Positions 53,016 through 64,000 of a stretch of DNA of 64,000 nt are shown piece by piece. How positions within the stretch are numbered: the stretch's first letter is position 1; each line of letters begins with the position of its first letter. The notes beneath the pieces are model-generated. The model searched no databases. It saw nothing but the letters and a program-made list of their open reading frames with translations, and was not told where the DNA came from. Origin of the DNA: Embleya sp045207655 (GTDB taxonomy: Bacteria; Actinomycetota; Actinomycetes; Streptomycetales; Streptomycetaceae). Both the position numbers and the translations under genes were made by a program. Location of the stretch: contig NZ_CP108784.1 of NCBI RefSeq assembly GCF_045207655.1, positions 5,270,001 to 5,334,000 of the forward strand, given 5' to 3'.

Positions 53016-54535
53016 GGCCCGGGTCCGACGAGCGGCCGGCGGGTGCGCCCGCGCCCGGTGCGATCCGCTATCTCGGCCACGCGGGCTTCACGGTCGCGCA
53101 CGCGGGCGTCTCGCTGCTGATCGACCCGTGGTTCCATCCGGCCTTTCTCGGCGCGTGGTTCCCGTTCCCGGACAACCGCGAGTTGCTGCCCGGGGTGCTC
53201 GCCGGCGGGCACGACCTGCTCTACCTCTCGCACCTGCACGAGGACCACTTCGACGAGCGGGTGCTGGACCGGCTCGACCGCGGCATCACCGTGGTGCTGC
53301 CCAGGTACCGGTCCAAGTCGATGGTCAAGCGGATGAGCGCGCTGGGCTTTCGCGAGCAGGTGGTGCTCGGCCACCGGGAGTCGTTCACGCCCGCGCCCGG
53401 GCTGACCCTGACCATGCTGCTGGACACCAGCCACAAGGAGGACAGCGGCCTGCTCGTGGATCTGGCCGGCCACCGCTTCCTGGATCTCAACGACTGCAAC
53501 ACCCCGCTGGGCGAACTCCCGGGCGACATCGACCTGTTGTCCGCGCAGTACTCCGGTGCGATGTGGTACCCGAACGCGTACGCGTATCCGGAGGAGACCC
53601 AGCGCAAGAAGACCGCCGAGGTGCGCTCGGACCTGTTCGACACGCTGGTGCGCAAGGTCCGGCTGACCGGGGCGCGCGCGTATCTGCCCTCGGCCGGTCC
53701 GCCGGTGTTCCTGGATCCCGAACTGGCCCGGTACAACGACCGGGACGAGACGATCTTCCCGCTGTGGGACGCGTTCGCCGACGACTTCGCGGCGGCCTGT
53801 CCCGGCGTGCGGGTGGTCGAGGCCGCGCCGGGCGACGACCTGAGCGCGCCGACCGGACCGGTGGCCCACTGGCGCACCGACGCGTACCTGAGCGCGTACC
53901 GGGACCGCCGCGAGGCCGAGTGGCGGGCGTACGGGGACGGTGCCTTCGAGCCGGTCACGGCGACCGAACTGGACGCCTATCTGGCCCGGTTGCAGAGCTG
54001 GAACAAGCGCTTCCTGGGCGACTGGCGCAAGGACGTGCGGCTGACCTCGGACGGCGGTTCGTGGTCGGTGCGGCTGGGCCGGATCGCGGGCGACATCGTG
54101 TTCGAGGAGGAACCGGTGGATCCCGCCTACACGATCGAGGTTCCGCAGCGGGCGCTGCGCGCGATCGTGGACGGCGCGGTCGGCTGGGAGGAGGCGCTGC
54201 TGTCGATGCGACTGGGTCTGGCCCGCGACCCGGACGTGTTCGACCTGACCCTGATGAGCCTGCTGCGCTACGGCGAGCACCCGGCGCAGACCATGCAGAT
54301 GGTCCGCGAGCGCGAATCGGCCGCGCACGGCGAGTCGATCGTGCGGTGCGGGGTGCGGATGCAGCGCTTCTGCCCGCACGCCGGCGAGGACCTGTCGCAC
54401 GCGGACATCGAGGCCGGCGTGCTGGAGTGCCCGCGGCACCACTGGAAGTGGCGCCTGGACACGGGGGAGTGCGTGTCGGGCGGCACGGTGCCACTGCGGG
54501 TCGAGCCGACCGGTCCGGATGTTCCGAGCCGGTGA
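53012..54535 (+). CDS. MBL-fold / Rieske protein (CMAH/NamH-like hydroxylase)
   Basis: 507 residues. The N-terminal metallo-beta-lactamase fold has IRYLGHAGFTVAHAG and SHLHEDHFD (HLHEDH at 74-79). The C-terminal Rieske [2Fe-2S] centre has CPH (about 453-455) and CPRH (about 472-475). This two-domain layout is that of CMP-N-acetylneuraminate hydroxylase and of the mycobacterial UDP-MurNAc hydroxylase NamH, which turn N-acetyl into N-glycolyl groups. Being last in an aminosugar operon suggests hydroxylation of an N-acetyl sugar nucleotide. GTG 53012 overlaps the upstream stop. Confidence 0.78.
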   Translation: MRPGSDERPAGAPAPGAIRYLGHAGFTVAHAGVSLLIDPWFHPAFLGAWFPFPDNRELLPGVLAGGHDLLYLSHLHEDHFDERVLDRLDRGITVVLPRYRSKSMVKRMSALGFREQVVLGHRESFTPAPGLTLTMLLDTSHKEDSGLLVDLAGHRFLDLNDCNTPLGELPGDIDLLSAQYSGAMWYPNAYAYPEETQRKKTAEVRSDLFDTLVRKVRLTGARAYLPSAGPPVFLDPELARYNDRDETIFPLWDAFADDFAAACPGVRVVEAAPGDDLSAPTGPVAHWRTDAYLSAYRDRREAEWRAYGDGAFEPVTATELDAYLARLQSWNKRFLGDWRKDVRLTSDGGSWSVRLGRIAGDIVFEEEPVDPAYTIEVPQRALRAIVDGAVGWEEALLSMRLGLARDPDVFDLTLMSLLRYGEHPAQTMQMVRERESAAHGESIVRCGVRMQRFCPHAGEDLSHADIEAGVLECPRHHWKWRLDTGECVSGGTVPLRVEPTGPDVPSR

Positions 54536-54908
54536 CGGCCGCCGCCGATCGTTCTCGACACGCGTTCGGGCCGCGTGGGTTGACATAACGTCTCGCGCCT
54601 ATCGGCAGCCGACCGGCTCGTCTTGTGTGCCGTCACCCTTGCGAGCGAGCCCGCGTCACTCGTTCGACCTATTTGTAATAAGAGATCATGGATCGCGGTA
54701 TTGCATCCTTTGTATGTCGGTAACGACGCGTTAGGCATTCGAAAGGAGAACGTTCTTCTCCGGAACGTCCTGGTTTCGTCACGAGCGTGTCATGGCGTGT
54801 CGAGTGTCGGTCGCGCGGCGGTCACAAGTGCTGCGGTGTGGCCGTCCAAGTCATTCGCGTCCCCCGGTCGGGGCGGGAGTGGCGCCTGTGATGTCTGGGA
54901 GGTTGTCC
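54536..54908. other. 373-nt intergenic region with an AT-rich core
   Basis: No credible gene. 54660-54740 is unusually AT-rich for this window. GGAGAACGTTCTTCTCC at 54747-54763 forms a small hairpin (6-bp stem, 5-nt loop), and GAAAGGAG precedes it. It probably carries the promoter of the 51-residue gene at 54909. Confidence 0.4.
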
Positions 54909-55064
54909 ATGAGCACCTGGGGATGGGTCTGCCTGGAGAACGGTTGTTCGTCGAAGTCCGACGGCGCCCGTCAGCGGTACCGGTCGAAGGACGCGGCACA
55001 GGTGGCGGCCAAGGCGCACACCAAGGCCACCGGGCACAAGACGAAGATCGTCGAGTACAGGTAA
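54909..55064 (+). CDS. 51-residue CCHH putative zinc-binding protein
   Basis: ATG 54909 has GGGAGG 6 nt upstream, one of the best sites in the window. The product has Cys8-x4-Cys13 and His37-x5-His43 (CLENGC; HTKATGH), a spacing compatible with one C2H2-type zinc site, in a basic, Lys/Arg-rich context ending HKTKIVEYR. No larger family is recognised, although the HTxATGH ending recurs in small actinobacterial proteins as I remember them. It could bind nucleic acid or protein. Confidence 0.65.
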   Translation: MSTWGWVCLENGCSSKSDGARQRYRSKDAAQVAAKAHTKATGHKTKIVEYR

Positions 55065-55117
55065 TCGGCAGGCGTCACCCGCCGGACGCGGATGACGGCA
55101 CGAGCGGGAACAGGCCG

Positions 55118-55162
55118 GGCCGGCGCACGGTGGTCGACATCCACGACCACCGCGCGCCGGCC
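55118..55162. terminator. bidirectional terminator hairpin
   Basis: 9-bp core (55128-55136 with 55144-55152) extended by another 9 bp (55118-55126 with 55154-55162) around one mismatch. It lies between the convergent 51-residue gene and the UDP-sugar dehydrogenase gene. Confidence 0.8.
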
Positions 55163-55171
55163 GGAACGGCC

Positions 55172-56428
55172 CTACAGCACCTCGATGTTGGGCCCCGCGC
55201 CGAGCACCCGACGACAGTCGAGCACATAGTCGGCGGCGCGCAACAGATCCAGGTCGACGTCGTCGTGATCGACGAGCAGGACGACCGCGTCCGCGGCGGC
55301 CACCGTCTCCGCGGTCAACTCCACCCGCCGCAACCGGGCGTCCACGACCTGGGCGAGGTCCACGTGCGGGTCGGCGGCGGTGACCTCCGCGCCCAGGCTC
55401 AGCAACAGCCGGGCCACGTGCGCGGACGGCGACTCCCGGGCGTCGCCGGTGTTCTTCTTGTACGCGAGTCCCACCAGCAGCACCCGCGAGCCGTTGACCG
55501 ACCGGCGCCGGGTGTTGAACGCGGCGGTGAGCCGGCGGATCACGTAGTCCGGCATGTGGTTGTTGACGTCGTTGGCCAACTCCACGAAGCGAAAGCTCCG
55601 ACCGAGCGCGCGCTGCACCCGCCAGGACAGGTACGACGGGTCGATCGGCAGGCAGTGCCCGCCGACGCCCGGCCCAGGGGTGAAGCGCAGGAACCCGAAC
55701 GGCTTGGTCGAGCAGGCGTCGATCGCCTCCCACACGTCGATGCCCAGATCGTGGGCGAACATCGCGACCTCGTTCACCAGCGCGATGTTCACGTGCCGGA
55801 AGGTGTTCTCGATCAGCTTGACCAATTCGGCCTCCTTGGGCGAGGAGACCGGCACGACACGGTCGATCAGCGACCCGTAGAAGTCCTCCACGACCGCGAG
55901 CGAGGCGGCGTCCACCCCGGAGACCACCTTCGGGGTGTTCACCAGGTTCCAGGTCGGGTTGCCCGGGTCGATCCGCTCCGGGCTGTAGCCCAGGTGGAAG
56001 TCCCGGCCGGCGGTCAGGCCGGAGCCCTCCTCCAGGATCGGGCCGACCAACTCCTCGGTGGTGCCCGGGTAGGTGGTCGACTCGAGCACCACGCAGGCGC
56101 CGGGACGCAGGTAGCGGGCCAGCGTGCGCGCGCACTCCTCGATGTAGCTCAGGTCCGGGACGCCCTCGCGCAGCGGCGTGGGCACGGTGATCACCGCGAT
56201 GTCGTAGCCGCCCAGATCCCGCGGCTCGGCGGTGGCCCGATAGCTGCCCGCGTCCAGGATCGCCCGCACGTGCGCGGACGGGATGTCCTCGACGTACGAC
56301 TCGCCCGCCGCCAGTCGCTTGACCCGCCCCTCGTCGACGTCGTAGCCGACCACCTCGTGGCCCACCTGTGCGGCCCGAACCGCCAGCGGCAGCCCCACGT
56401 ACCCCTGACCGGCGATGACAACACGCAT
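55172..56428 (-). CDS. UDP-N-acetylglucosamine/mannosamine-type 6-dehydrogenase
   Basis: 418 residues of the UDP-glucose/GDP-mannose dehydrogenase family. MRVVIAGQGYVGLPLAV is the NAD-binding start, STTYPGTTEE follows, and VGGHCLPIDPSYL carries the catalytic Cys near residue 254. The late VLLVGLAYKKNTGDARESPS is typical of the WbpA/UDP-GlcNAc 6-dehydrogenase group. It oxidises C6 of the UDP-sugar to a uronic acid, the first step before the Gfo/Idh enzyme encoded opposite. ATG 56428 has GGAGG close upstream. Confidence 0.88.
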   Translation of the reverse strand: MRVVIAGQGYVGLPLAVRAAQVGHEVVGYDVDEGRVKRLAAGESYVEDIPSAHVRAILDAGSYRATAEPRDLGGYDIAVITVPTPLREGVPDLSYIEECARTLARYLRPGACVVLESTTYPGTTEELVGPILEEGSGLTAGRDFHLGYSPERIDPGNPTWNLVNTPKVVSGVDAASLAVVEDFYGSLIDRVVPVSSPKEAELVKLIENTFRHVNIALVNEVAMFAHDLGIDVWEAIDACSTKPFGFLRFTPGPGVGGHCLPIDPSYLSWRVQRALGRSFRFVELANDVNNHMPDYVIRRLTAAFNTRRRSVNGSRVLLVGLAYKKNTGDARESPSAHVARLLLSLGAEVTAADPHVDLAQVVDARLRRVELTAETVAAADAVVLLVDHDDVDLDLLRAADYVLDCRRVLGAGPNIEVL

Positions 56429-56484
56429 CCGAGAATCCCCCTCCTCGCGCAACCGCCCACCCCCGAGCGGCTGGTGACGCAACG

Positions 56485-57114
56485 TCAGGTGCGGCCCGGC
56501 ACGTGATCGGCACGCGGCTTGGCCACCACCCAGGACGACACGAGCCCGGCCACGCGTTCGCCGCGCACCACCGCTCCGGGAAAGCGCGAGAGCAACTCGC
56601 CGCGCCGGGCCGGGAACACCGCGGGCGGCGCACCGACGACCCGCGAGCGCACCCGGCCGGGCATCAGATGCAGCGCCGGCAGCGAGGTCTGCGGATCGAG
56701 CGGGTGCTCGCGGGCGGCGGCGCGCAGCCAATAGCGCTCCGCGCTCGCGTGCACGACGTCGGCCAGTCGGGCCCGCGCGGTCGGCACGGCCAACCGATCC
56801 AGCAGCCCGTCGCACACCACCAGGTCGCAACTCCCGGACCACTCCAGCGGATCGGCCGCCTCGCGGACCAACCACGAGGCCAGTTCGGCGGACTTGTCCG
56901 CGGCGTCGACCACGCGCACGTGCGCCGGCCGGACCGGGGCGTGCCACCAGAACTCGGCCGAGCCGCCCAGGTCCACCACCCGCAACCGCTCGATGTCCGG
57001 GAACGCCTCGCGGAACCACGACCATCGCCGCGCCCGCGCCCCGGCTTCCACCTGCGTGCGCGCGGCTCCCGCGCGCACCGACCAGGCCCGGACCAGACGT
57101 TGCGGTGGTGACAT
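56485..57114 (-). CDS. class I methyltransferase-like protein (degenerate)
   Basis: 209 residues. LRVVDLGGSAEFWW at about 48-61 resembles the SAM-binding motif I of class I methyltransferases, and CDLVVCDGLLDRL resembles motif IV. The remaining motifs are poorly preserved, so catalysis is uncertain. It sits 56 nt upstream of the UDP-sugar dehydrogenase gene on the same strand and probably shares its promoter. ATG 57114 has a GGGGGGA tract 9 nt upstream. The acceptor is unknown; a sugar is suggested by context. Confidence 0.65.
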   Translation of the reverse strand: MSPPQRLVRAWSVRAGAARTQVEAGARARRWSWFREAFPDIERLRVVDLGGSAEFWWHAPVRPAHVRVVDAADKSAELASWLVREAADPLEWSGSCDLVVCDGLLDRLAVPTARARLADVVHASAERYWLRAAAREHPLDPQTSLPALHLMPGRVRSRVVGAPPAVFPARRGELLSRFPGAVVRGERVAGLVSSWVVAKPRADHVPGRT

Positions 57115-57236
57115 CGTGCGCGATCCCCCCTGACGAGCCCGCGACCGAGCGCCCCGGGCCGAGCTCAGGCTATGGCCATAACCCGACCCCCACGCGGGAA
57201 ACCGGCGAACCCGGGACGGCCCGGACGCGAACATGC

Positions 57237-57269
57237 GAACGGCCCCGGGGAAGGATCCCGGGGCCGTTC
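57237..57269. terminator. hairpin downstream of the aldehyde dehydrogenase gene
   Basis: Perfect 13-bp stem (57237-57249 with 57257-57269), loop GAAGGAT, 17 nt after the stop codon. Confidence 0.85.
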
Positions 57270-57286
57270 GCGGTCATCGCGAGCGG

Positions 57287-58753
57287 TCAGGCGCTTGGCC
57301 AGACGATGCTCTGGATCTCGCTGTAGGCGGCCAGTCCGTACGAGCCGCCGTCGCGGCCGACACCGGACTGCTTGAAGCCGCCGAAGGCGGCCTCCATGTT
57401 GCGCCCGACGGTGTTCACACCGACACCGCCCGAGCGCAGCCGGCGGGCGATCCGATAGGCGCGCGTGCTGTCGCCGGAGAACACGTAGGAGAGCAGACCG
57501 TAGTCCGAGTCGTTGGCGATCCGGATCGCCTCCTCCTCGTCCCCGTCGAACGGGATCACCGTGACCACCGGGCCGAAGAACTCCTCACGCGCGATGGTCA
57601 TGTCGTTGGTCGCGTCCGCGAACAGCGTGGGCGCGACGTAGAAGCCCTTCTCGAAGTCCGGTCGCTCGCCGCCGACCACCAGGCGGGCGCCCTCCTCGCG
57701 GCCCTTGGCGATCAACGCCTCCACCCGGCCGCGCTGCACCGCCGAGATGACCGGGGTGACCTGGGTCGCCGGGTCCAGCGGGCTGCCCACCTTCAGACCG
57801 CGCGCGTGCTCCGCGAGCCGTTCCACCAGCCGGTCGTAGATGCCGCGCTGGGCGATCACCCGGGTCGGCGCGGTGCAGATCTGGCCCGCGTAGAAGCTCC
57901 ACACGGTGCCGATGCCGTGCACGGCCGCGTCCAGGTCCGCGTCGTCGAGCACGACGCACGCGCCCTTGCCGCCGAGCTCCATGAGTTGACGCTTGAACGT
58001 GCGACCGGCGACCTCGGCGATCCGCGAGCCGATCAGCGTCGAACCGGTGAAGCTGATCATGTCCACGTGCGGCGAGGCCACCACCGCCTCGGAGACGTCC
58101 ACTCCCGAGCCGGTGATGATGTTCAGCACGCCGGCGGGCAGCCCGGCCTCGGCCAGCGCCTCGGCCATCCGGTACACCGCCAGCGGGTCCTGCGGCGCGG
58201 GCTTGACCACGACCGTGTTGCCCATCGCCAGCGCCGGCGCGACCTTGCCCGCGGTGTTCGCGAGCGGGTTGTTGTACGACGTGATGCAGGTGACCACACC
58301 GACCGGCTGGCGGATCTCCTGCGCGCCGAAGATGCCCGCGCGGCTCAGCGCGGTCTCCGGGGTCGGCTGCGGGTTGAGCGCGAACTCGGTCGGCTCCAGC
58401 GCGCCCTTGGCGTAGCGCTTGAAGCGCGAGTACGTGGTGCCCAACTGCATCATGCCCGCGACCGCGAGCGTGGCGCCGGTCTCGGCGGAGGCGAGCGGGA
58501 CCACTTCGGCGCCCATCTTCAGGAACAGGTCCGCGGCCCGGTCCAGGATGCCGGCGCGCTCCTCGGGGGTGGTCCTCGACCAGGTGTCGAACGCCTCGGC
58601 CGCCGCCGCCGCGGCCGCGTTCGCCTGCTCCACCGACGCCTCGGGCGCCAGGCCCACGACCTCCTCGGTCGCCGGGTTGATCACTTCGTAGTGACCCCGC
58701 TCCGGCTCGACCCATTCGCCGCCGATGTAGAGCTTCTGCTGCGCGCTGCTCAT
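57287..58753 (-). CDS. NAD(P)-dependent aldehyde dehydrogenase
   Basis: 488 residues, full-length aldehyde dehydrogenase superfamily. MELGGKGACVV holds the general-base Glu, GQICTAPTRV the nucleophilic Cys, SFTGSTLIGSRI binds the cofactor, and EEFFGPVVTV is the C-terminal signature. It resembles benzaldehyde/vanillin-type or general aldehyde dehydrogenases; the substrate cannot be read from the sequence. It is divergent from mfd, with 264 nt between, and ends in a 13-bp hairpin. Confidence 0.92.
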   Translation of the reverse strand: MSSAQQKLYIGGEWVEPERGHYEVINPATEEVVGLAPEASVEQANAAAAAAAEAFDTWSRTTPEERAGILDRAADLFLKMGAEVVPLASAETGATLAVAGMMQLGTTYSRFKRYAKGALEPTEFALNPQPTPETALSRAGIFGAQEIRQPVGVVTCITSYNNPLANTAGKVAPALAMGNTVVVKPAPQDPLAVYRMAEALAEAGLPAGVLNIITGSGVDVSEAVVASPHVDMISFTGSTLIGSRIAEVAGRTFKRQLMELGGKGACVVLDDADLDAAVHGIGTVWSFYAGQICTAPTRVIAQRGIYDRLVERLAEHARGLKVGSPLDPATQVTPVISAVQRGRVEALIAKGREEGARLVVGGERPDFEKGFYVAPTLFADATNDMTIAREEFFGPVVTVIPFDGDEEEAIRIANDSDYGLLSYVFSGDSTRAYRIARRLRSGGVGVNTVGRNMEAAFGGFKQSGVGRDGGSYGLAAYSEIQSIVWPSA

Positions 58754-59017
58754 CGTGTCCGTCGTCTCCCCTGGTCCAGCCGCTGCCCCGGACTCCCGAC
58801 GCGCCGTCGAAAATCCGACGACCCGTCAGATTCCTGTTCGCAGGCCATTGGACCCCCTAACAGTCGCATTGCCAAGAGGGTGGGGTAGGCGGTGCTGGTC
58901 ACAGTCACGCATTGTCATCGCGGGCCACACGGACCCCTTCGGGCGTAGGGTTGTCGGGGAACCCCGGTCCTTTTCCAAGGTCGGGGCCGTTCGCGTTGCG
59001 GAGGATCCAACCGGCCC

Positions 59018-62575
<3,558 letters not shown>

Positions 62576-62578
62576 CGA

Positions 62579-62616
62579 GGGTTCCCGGGCCGGTGCGACC
62601 AGCCGGCCCGGGACCC
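62579..62616. terminator. mfd terminator hairpin
   Basis: 10-bp core (62584-62593 with 62603-62612), extended by GGGT/ACCC with one bulged T, directly after the mfd stop. Confidence 0.75.
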
Positions 62617-62793
62617 GGTGCGGCCCGCCGACCCGAGACGTCGCCGGTCCGCCGACGCGGTCCGGATGATCTTGGCCAAAGTGCGGACTTCGAGCGTGCC
62701 CACCCGTATCTTTGATCGTTGGTCATGGGTCGCACGCCTGCCGTGGCCGACAGTCGCACCGTCGTACAGCGCCATCGAGCCCCGGGAGTTCGT

Positions 62794-63513
62794 GTGAGTC
62801 GCACGTCGCGTTCCGTCCCTGTCGATTCCGCGCACCGCCGGCGCCGGTCCGCGGCCCGGGCCCGGGTGGCCGCGCTGGGCCTGGTGCTCGTCACCGGTTT
62901 CGCGCTCTCCGGCTGCTCGGAGTCCAAGGCCGGCGCCGCCGCCGTGGTCGGCGGGGACCGGATCGAGATCTCCACCCTGAACGCCAAGGTCGACAAGCTG
63001 GAGCAGGCGTTCTCCCGGAACAACCTGTCGCTGGCCGGCACGAGCGCCCAACTGGAGGCCAACCAGGCCGAGTTGGTGCAGCTCATTTCGCGACGGGTGG
63101 TCGACGAGGCGGCCCGGCGCAACCACGTCACGCTGAACGCGACCCAGGTGCTCGCGGCCCGGCGCACACTGGAGGCGCGGTTCCCCAGCCCGGAGGCGCT
63201 GCAGGTCCGGCTGTTGCAGACCGGTGTGTTGCCCGGCGAGGTCGACGACTTCGTCCGCACCGAGGCGCTCAAGCCGGAGATCGCCAAGGCACGCGGGATC
63301 CAGCTCGGCTCGGCCGATGCCCAGGAGCAGCTCGCGGCGTACCTGAGCGACGTGGCGAGCTCGATGAAGATCACGGTCAACCCCAGGTACGGCACCTGGG
63401 ACTCGGCGAAGCTGACCACGACCGCCGCGGCGTACTCGTGGCTCGCCCCGGGCACCCAGCCCGCCGGGGCCGGCCTCACCGAGGTCCCGCCCGGCGCGGG
63501 GGGCGGCGCCTGA
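62794..63513 (+). CDS. SurA N-terminal domain lipoprotein
   Basis: 239 residues. The basic N-terminus and hydrophobic helix end in the lipobox LSGC (Cys41), so the mature protein is an extracellular lipoprotein. The mature part resembles the SurA N-terminal chaperone domain (RRVVDEAARRNHVTLNATQV). No PPIase domain follows; the tail is Gly/Pro-rich. It probably helps folding of secreted proteins. GTG 62794 has CGGGAG 5 nt upstream. It stands between mfd and mazG, the arrangement I recall from streptomycetes. Confidence 0.85.
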   Translation: MSRTSRSVPVDSAHRRRRSAARARVAALGLVLVTGFALSGCSESKAGAAAVVGGDRIEISTLNAKVDKLEQAFSRNNLSLAGTSAQLEANQAELVQLISRRVVDEAARRNHVTLNATQVLAARRTLEARFPSPEALQVRLLQTGVLPGEVDDFVRTEALKPEIAKARGIQLGSADAQEQLAAYLSDVASSMKITVNPRYGTWDSAKLTTTAAAYSWLAPGTQPAGAGLTEVPPGAGGGA

Positions 63514-63522
63514 CCCGGACCG

Positions 63523-63528
63523 TAGGCT
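63523..63528 (+). promoter_or_regulatory. TAGGCT -10 box of mazG (leaderless candidate)
   Basis: TAGGCT ends 6 nt before the GTG at 63535, which would put the transcription start on the start codon. No Shine-Dalgarno sequence separates them. Confidence 0.5.
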
Positions 63529-63534
63529 GGCCGG

Positions 63535-64000
63535 GTGAGTGACTCGCCTGCTTCCGCGCCGCCCGCCCGTCTCGTCCTGCTCGCCGGGACCCATCGGGTC
63601 GCACCCGGTCTGTTGAGCTGGCCCGCGTGGCACACGCTGCGCGAGGCCACCGGCACGCCGACCGGGTGCGTGTTGTCCGCCGACGCCGACCACCCGCAGC
63701 TTCCGTATCTGCGCGAGGCGGGCGTCGAGGTCGAGATCGTCGACCCGGACGCGGGCTCGCGGGTGCTCGCGCGCCGGCTGCTGGAGCGGGCCCGGGCCGG
63801 CCTGGTGGTGTGGCTCGCGGCCACCGACGACGATCCGGGCCTGGGCGCCTCGCTCGCGCAGGTCGCGGCGGGCGGTGAGGACGCCGAGCCGATCCCGGAG
63901 ATCGAGCTGTTGCCCGGCGCGTGGGACCTGCCGGGCGCGCGGCTGCTCGACCTGGTCGCGGTGATGGACCGGCTGCGCTCGCCCGGCGGTTGCCCGTGGG
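63535..64000 (+). CDS. mazG: MazG-family nucleoside triphosphate pyrophosphohydrolase (partial)
   Basis: 155 residues are visible before the right edge cuts the gene. The Ala-rich N-terminal extension with LVLLAGTHRVAPGLLSWPAW is the actinobacterial type. The MazG domain begins at the edge with LDLVAVMDRLRSPGGCPW. The enzyme hydrolyses NTPs to NMPs and pyrophosphate and cleans up aberrant nucleotides. GTG 63535 lies 6 nt after a TAGGCT box, so the mRNA may be leaderless. Confidence 0.85.
   Translation, partial: MSDSPASAPPARLVLLAGTHRVAPGLLSWPAWHTLREATGTPTGCVLSADADHPQLPYLREAGVEVEIVDPDAGSRVLARRLLERARAGLVVWLAATDDDPGLGASLAQVAAGGEDAEPIPEIELLPGAWDLPGARLLDLVAVMDRLRSPGGCPW

Noticed and set aside
58754..59017. 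Strong mfd promoter with TTGTCA and TAGGGT
   Set aside because: The spacing of 28 nt between the two boxes is too long for a standard sigma-70-type promoter.

Overview
The window looks like chromosomal core sequence of a high-GC actinomycete of the Streptomycetaceae type. The coding density is high, codon third positions are almost all G or C, GTG and TTG starts are common, ATGA/GTGA start-stop overlaps are frequent, and terminators are long perfect hairpins without U-tracts. Gene content and order (icmB, sucCD, perM-like, purNH, folD, DUF3017, mdh; then tRNA-Gln, glmU, prs, rplY, pth; then mfd, SurA-like lipoprotein, mazG) match Streptomyces-type neighbourhoods. No insertion sequence, prophage, CRISPR array or rRNA gene is visible.

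Layout. 0-1.8 kb: edge of a Tyr/Gly-rich protein, a lipase and the B12-binding small subunit of an acyl-CoA mutase. 1.9-11 kb: a five-gene cluster (SWIM zinc finger, DUF5691, MoxR AAA+ ATPase, DUF5682 TIKI/EreA-like protein, VWA/CoxE-like protein), with two Uma2-type nuclease genes flanking the ATPase-DUF5682-VWA trio. 11.3-27.3 kb: central metabolism (succinyl-CoA ligase, late purine synthesis, FolD, malate dehydrogenase) mixed with membrane proteins, a sigma-like membrane protein and a glutamine synthetase homologue. 27.3-42.2 kb: an accessory-leaning stretch with an AsnC/Lrp remnant, ADP-ribosylglycohydrolase, MarR regulator, a G-rich non-coding tract, P450, D,D-carboxypeptidase, YihY, 2H phosphoesterase, trpS, a dimethylargininase-like gene disrupted by an exact 83-bp tandem duplication, rocD, an AAA ATPase with a paired operator, and a TetR/desaturase pair. 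42.1-46.5 kb: tRNA-Gln, glmU-prs-rplY-pth. 46.6-47.6 kb: a YwqJ-like deaminase/SUKH pair.

47.9-57.3 kb: a sugar-nucleotide cluster. Six overlapping or closely spaced + strand genes (Gfo/Idh dehydrogenase, epimerase, two DegT aminotransferases, a PglD/NeuD-type acyltransferase and an MBL-Rieske protein resembling CMAH/NamH hydroxylases) face a UDP-sugar 6-dehydrogenase, a degenerate methyltransferase and an aldehyde dehydrogenase on the minus strand. The set would suit synthesis of a diamino, possibly N-glycolylated, uronic sugar nucleotide, but no glycosyltransferase is present. 59.0-64.0 kb: mfd, a SurA-like lipoprotein and the start of mazG.

Most interesting candidates: the MoxR-DUF5682-VWA-SWIM-DUF5691 system with its Uma2 flanks; the aminosugar/MBL-Rieske operon; the duplication-broken dimethylargininase; the deaminase/SUKH pair; and the tandem TACG-N4-CGTA operator of the desaturase gene. 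Family assignments rest on motif recognition and memory of the families; no database search was run.
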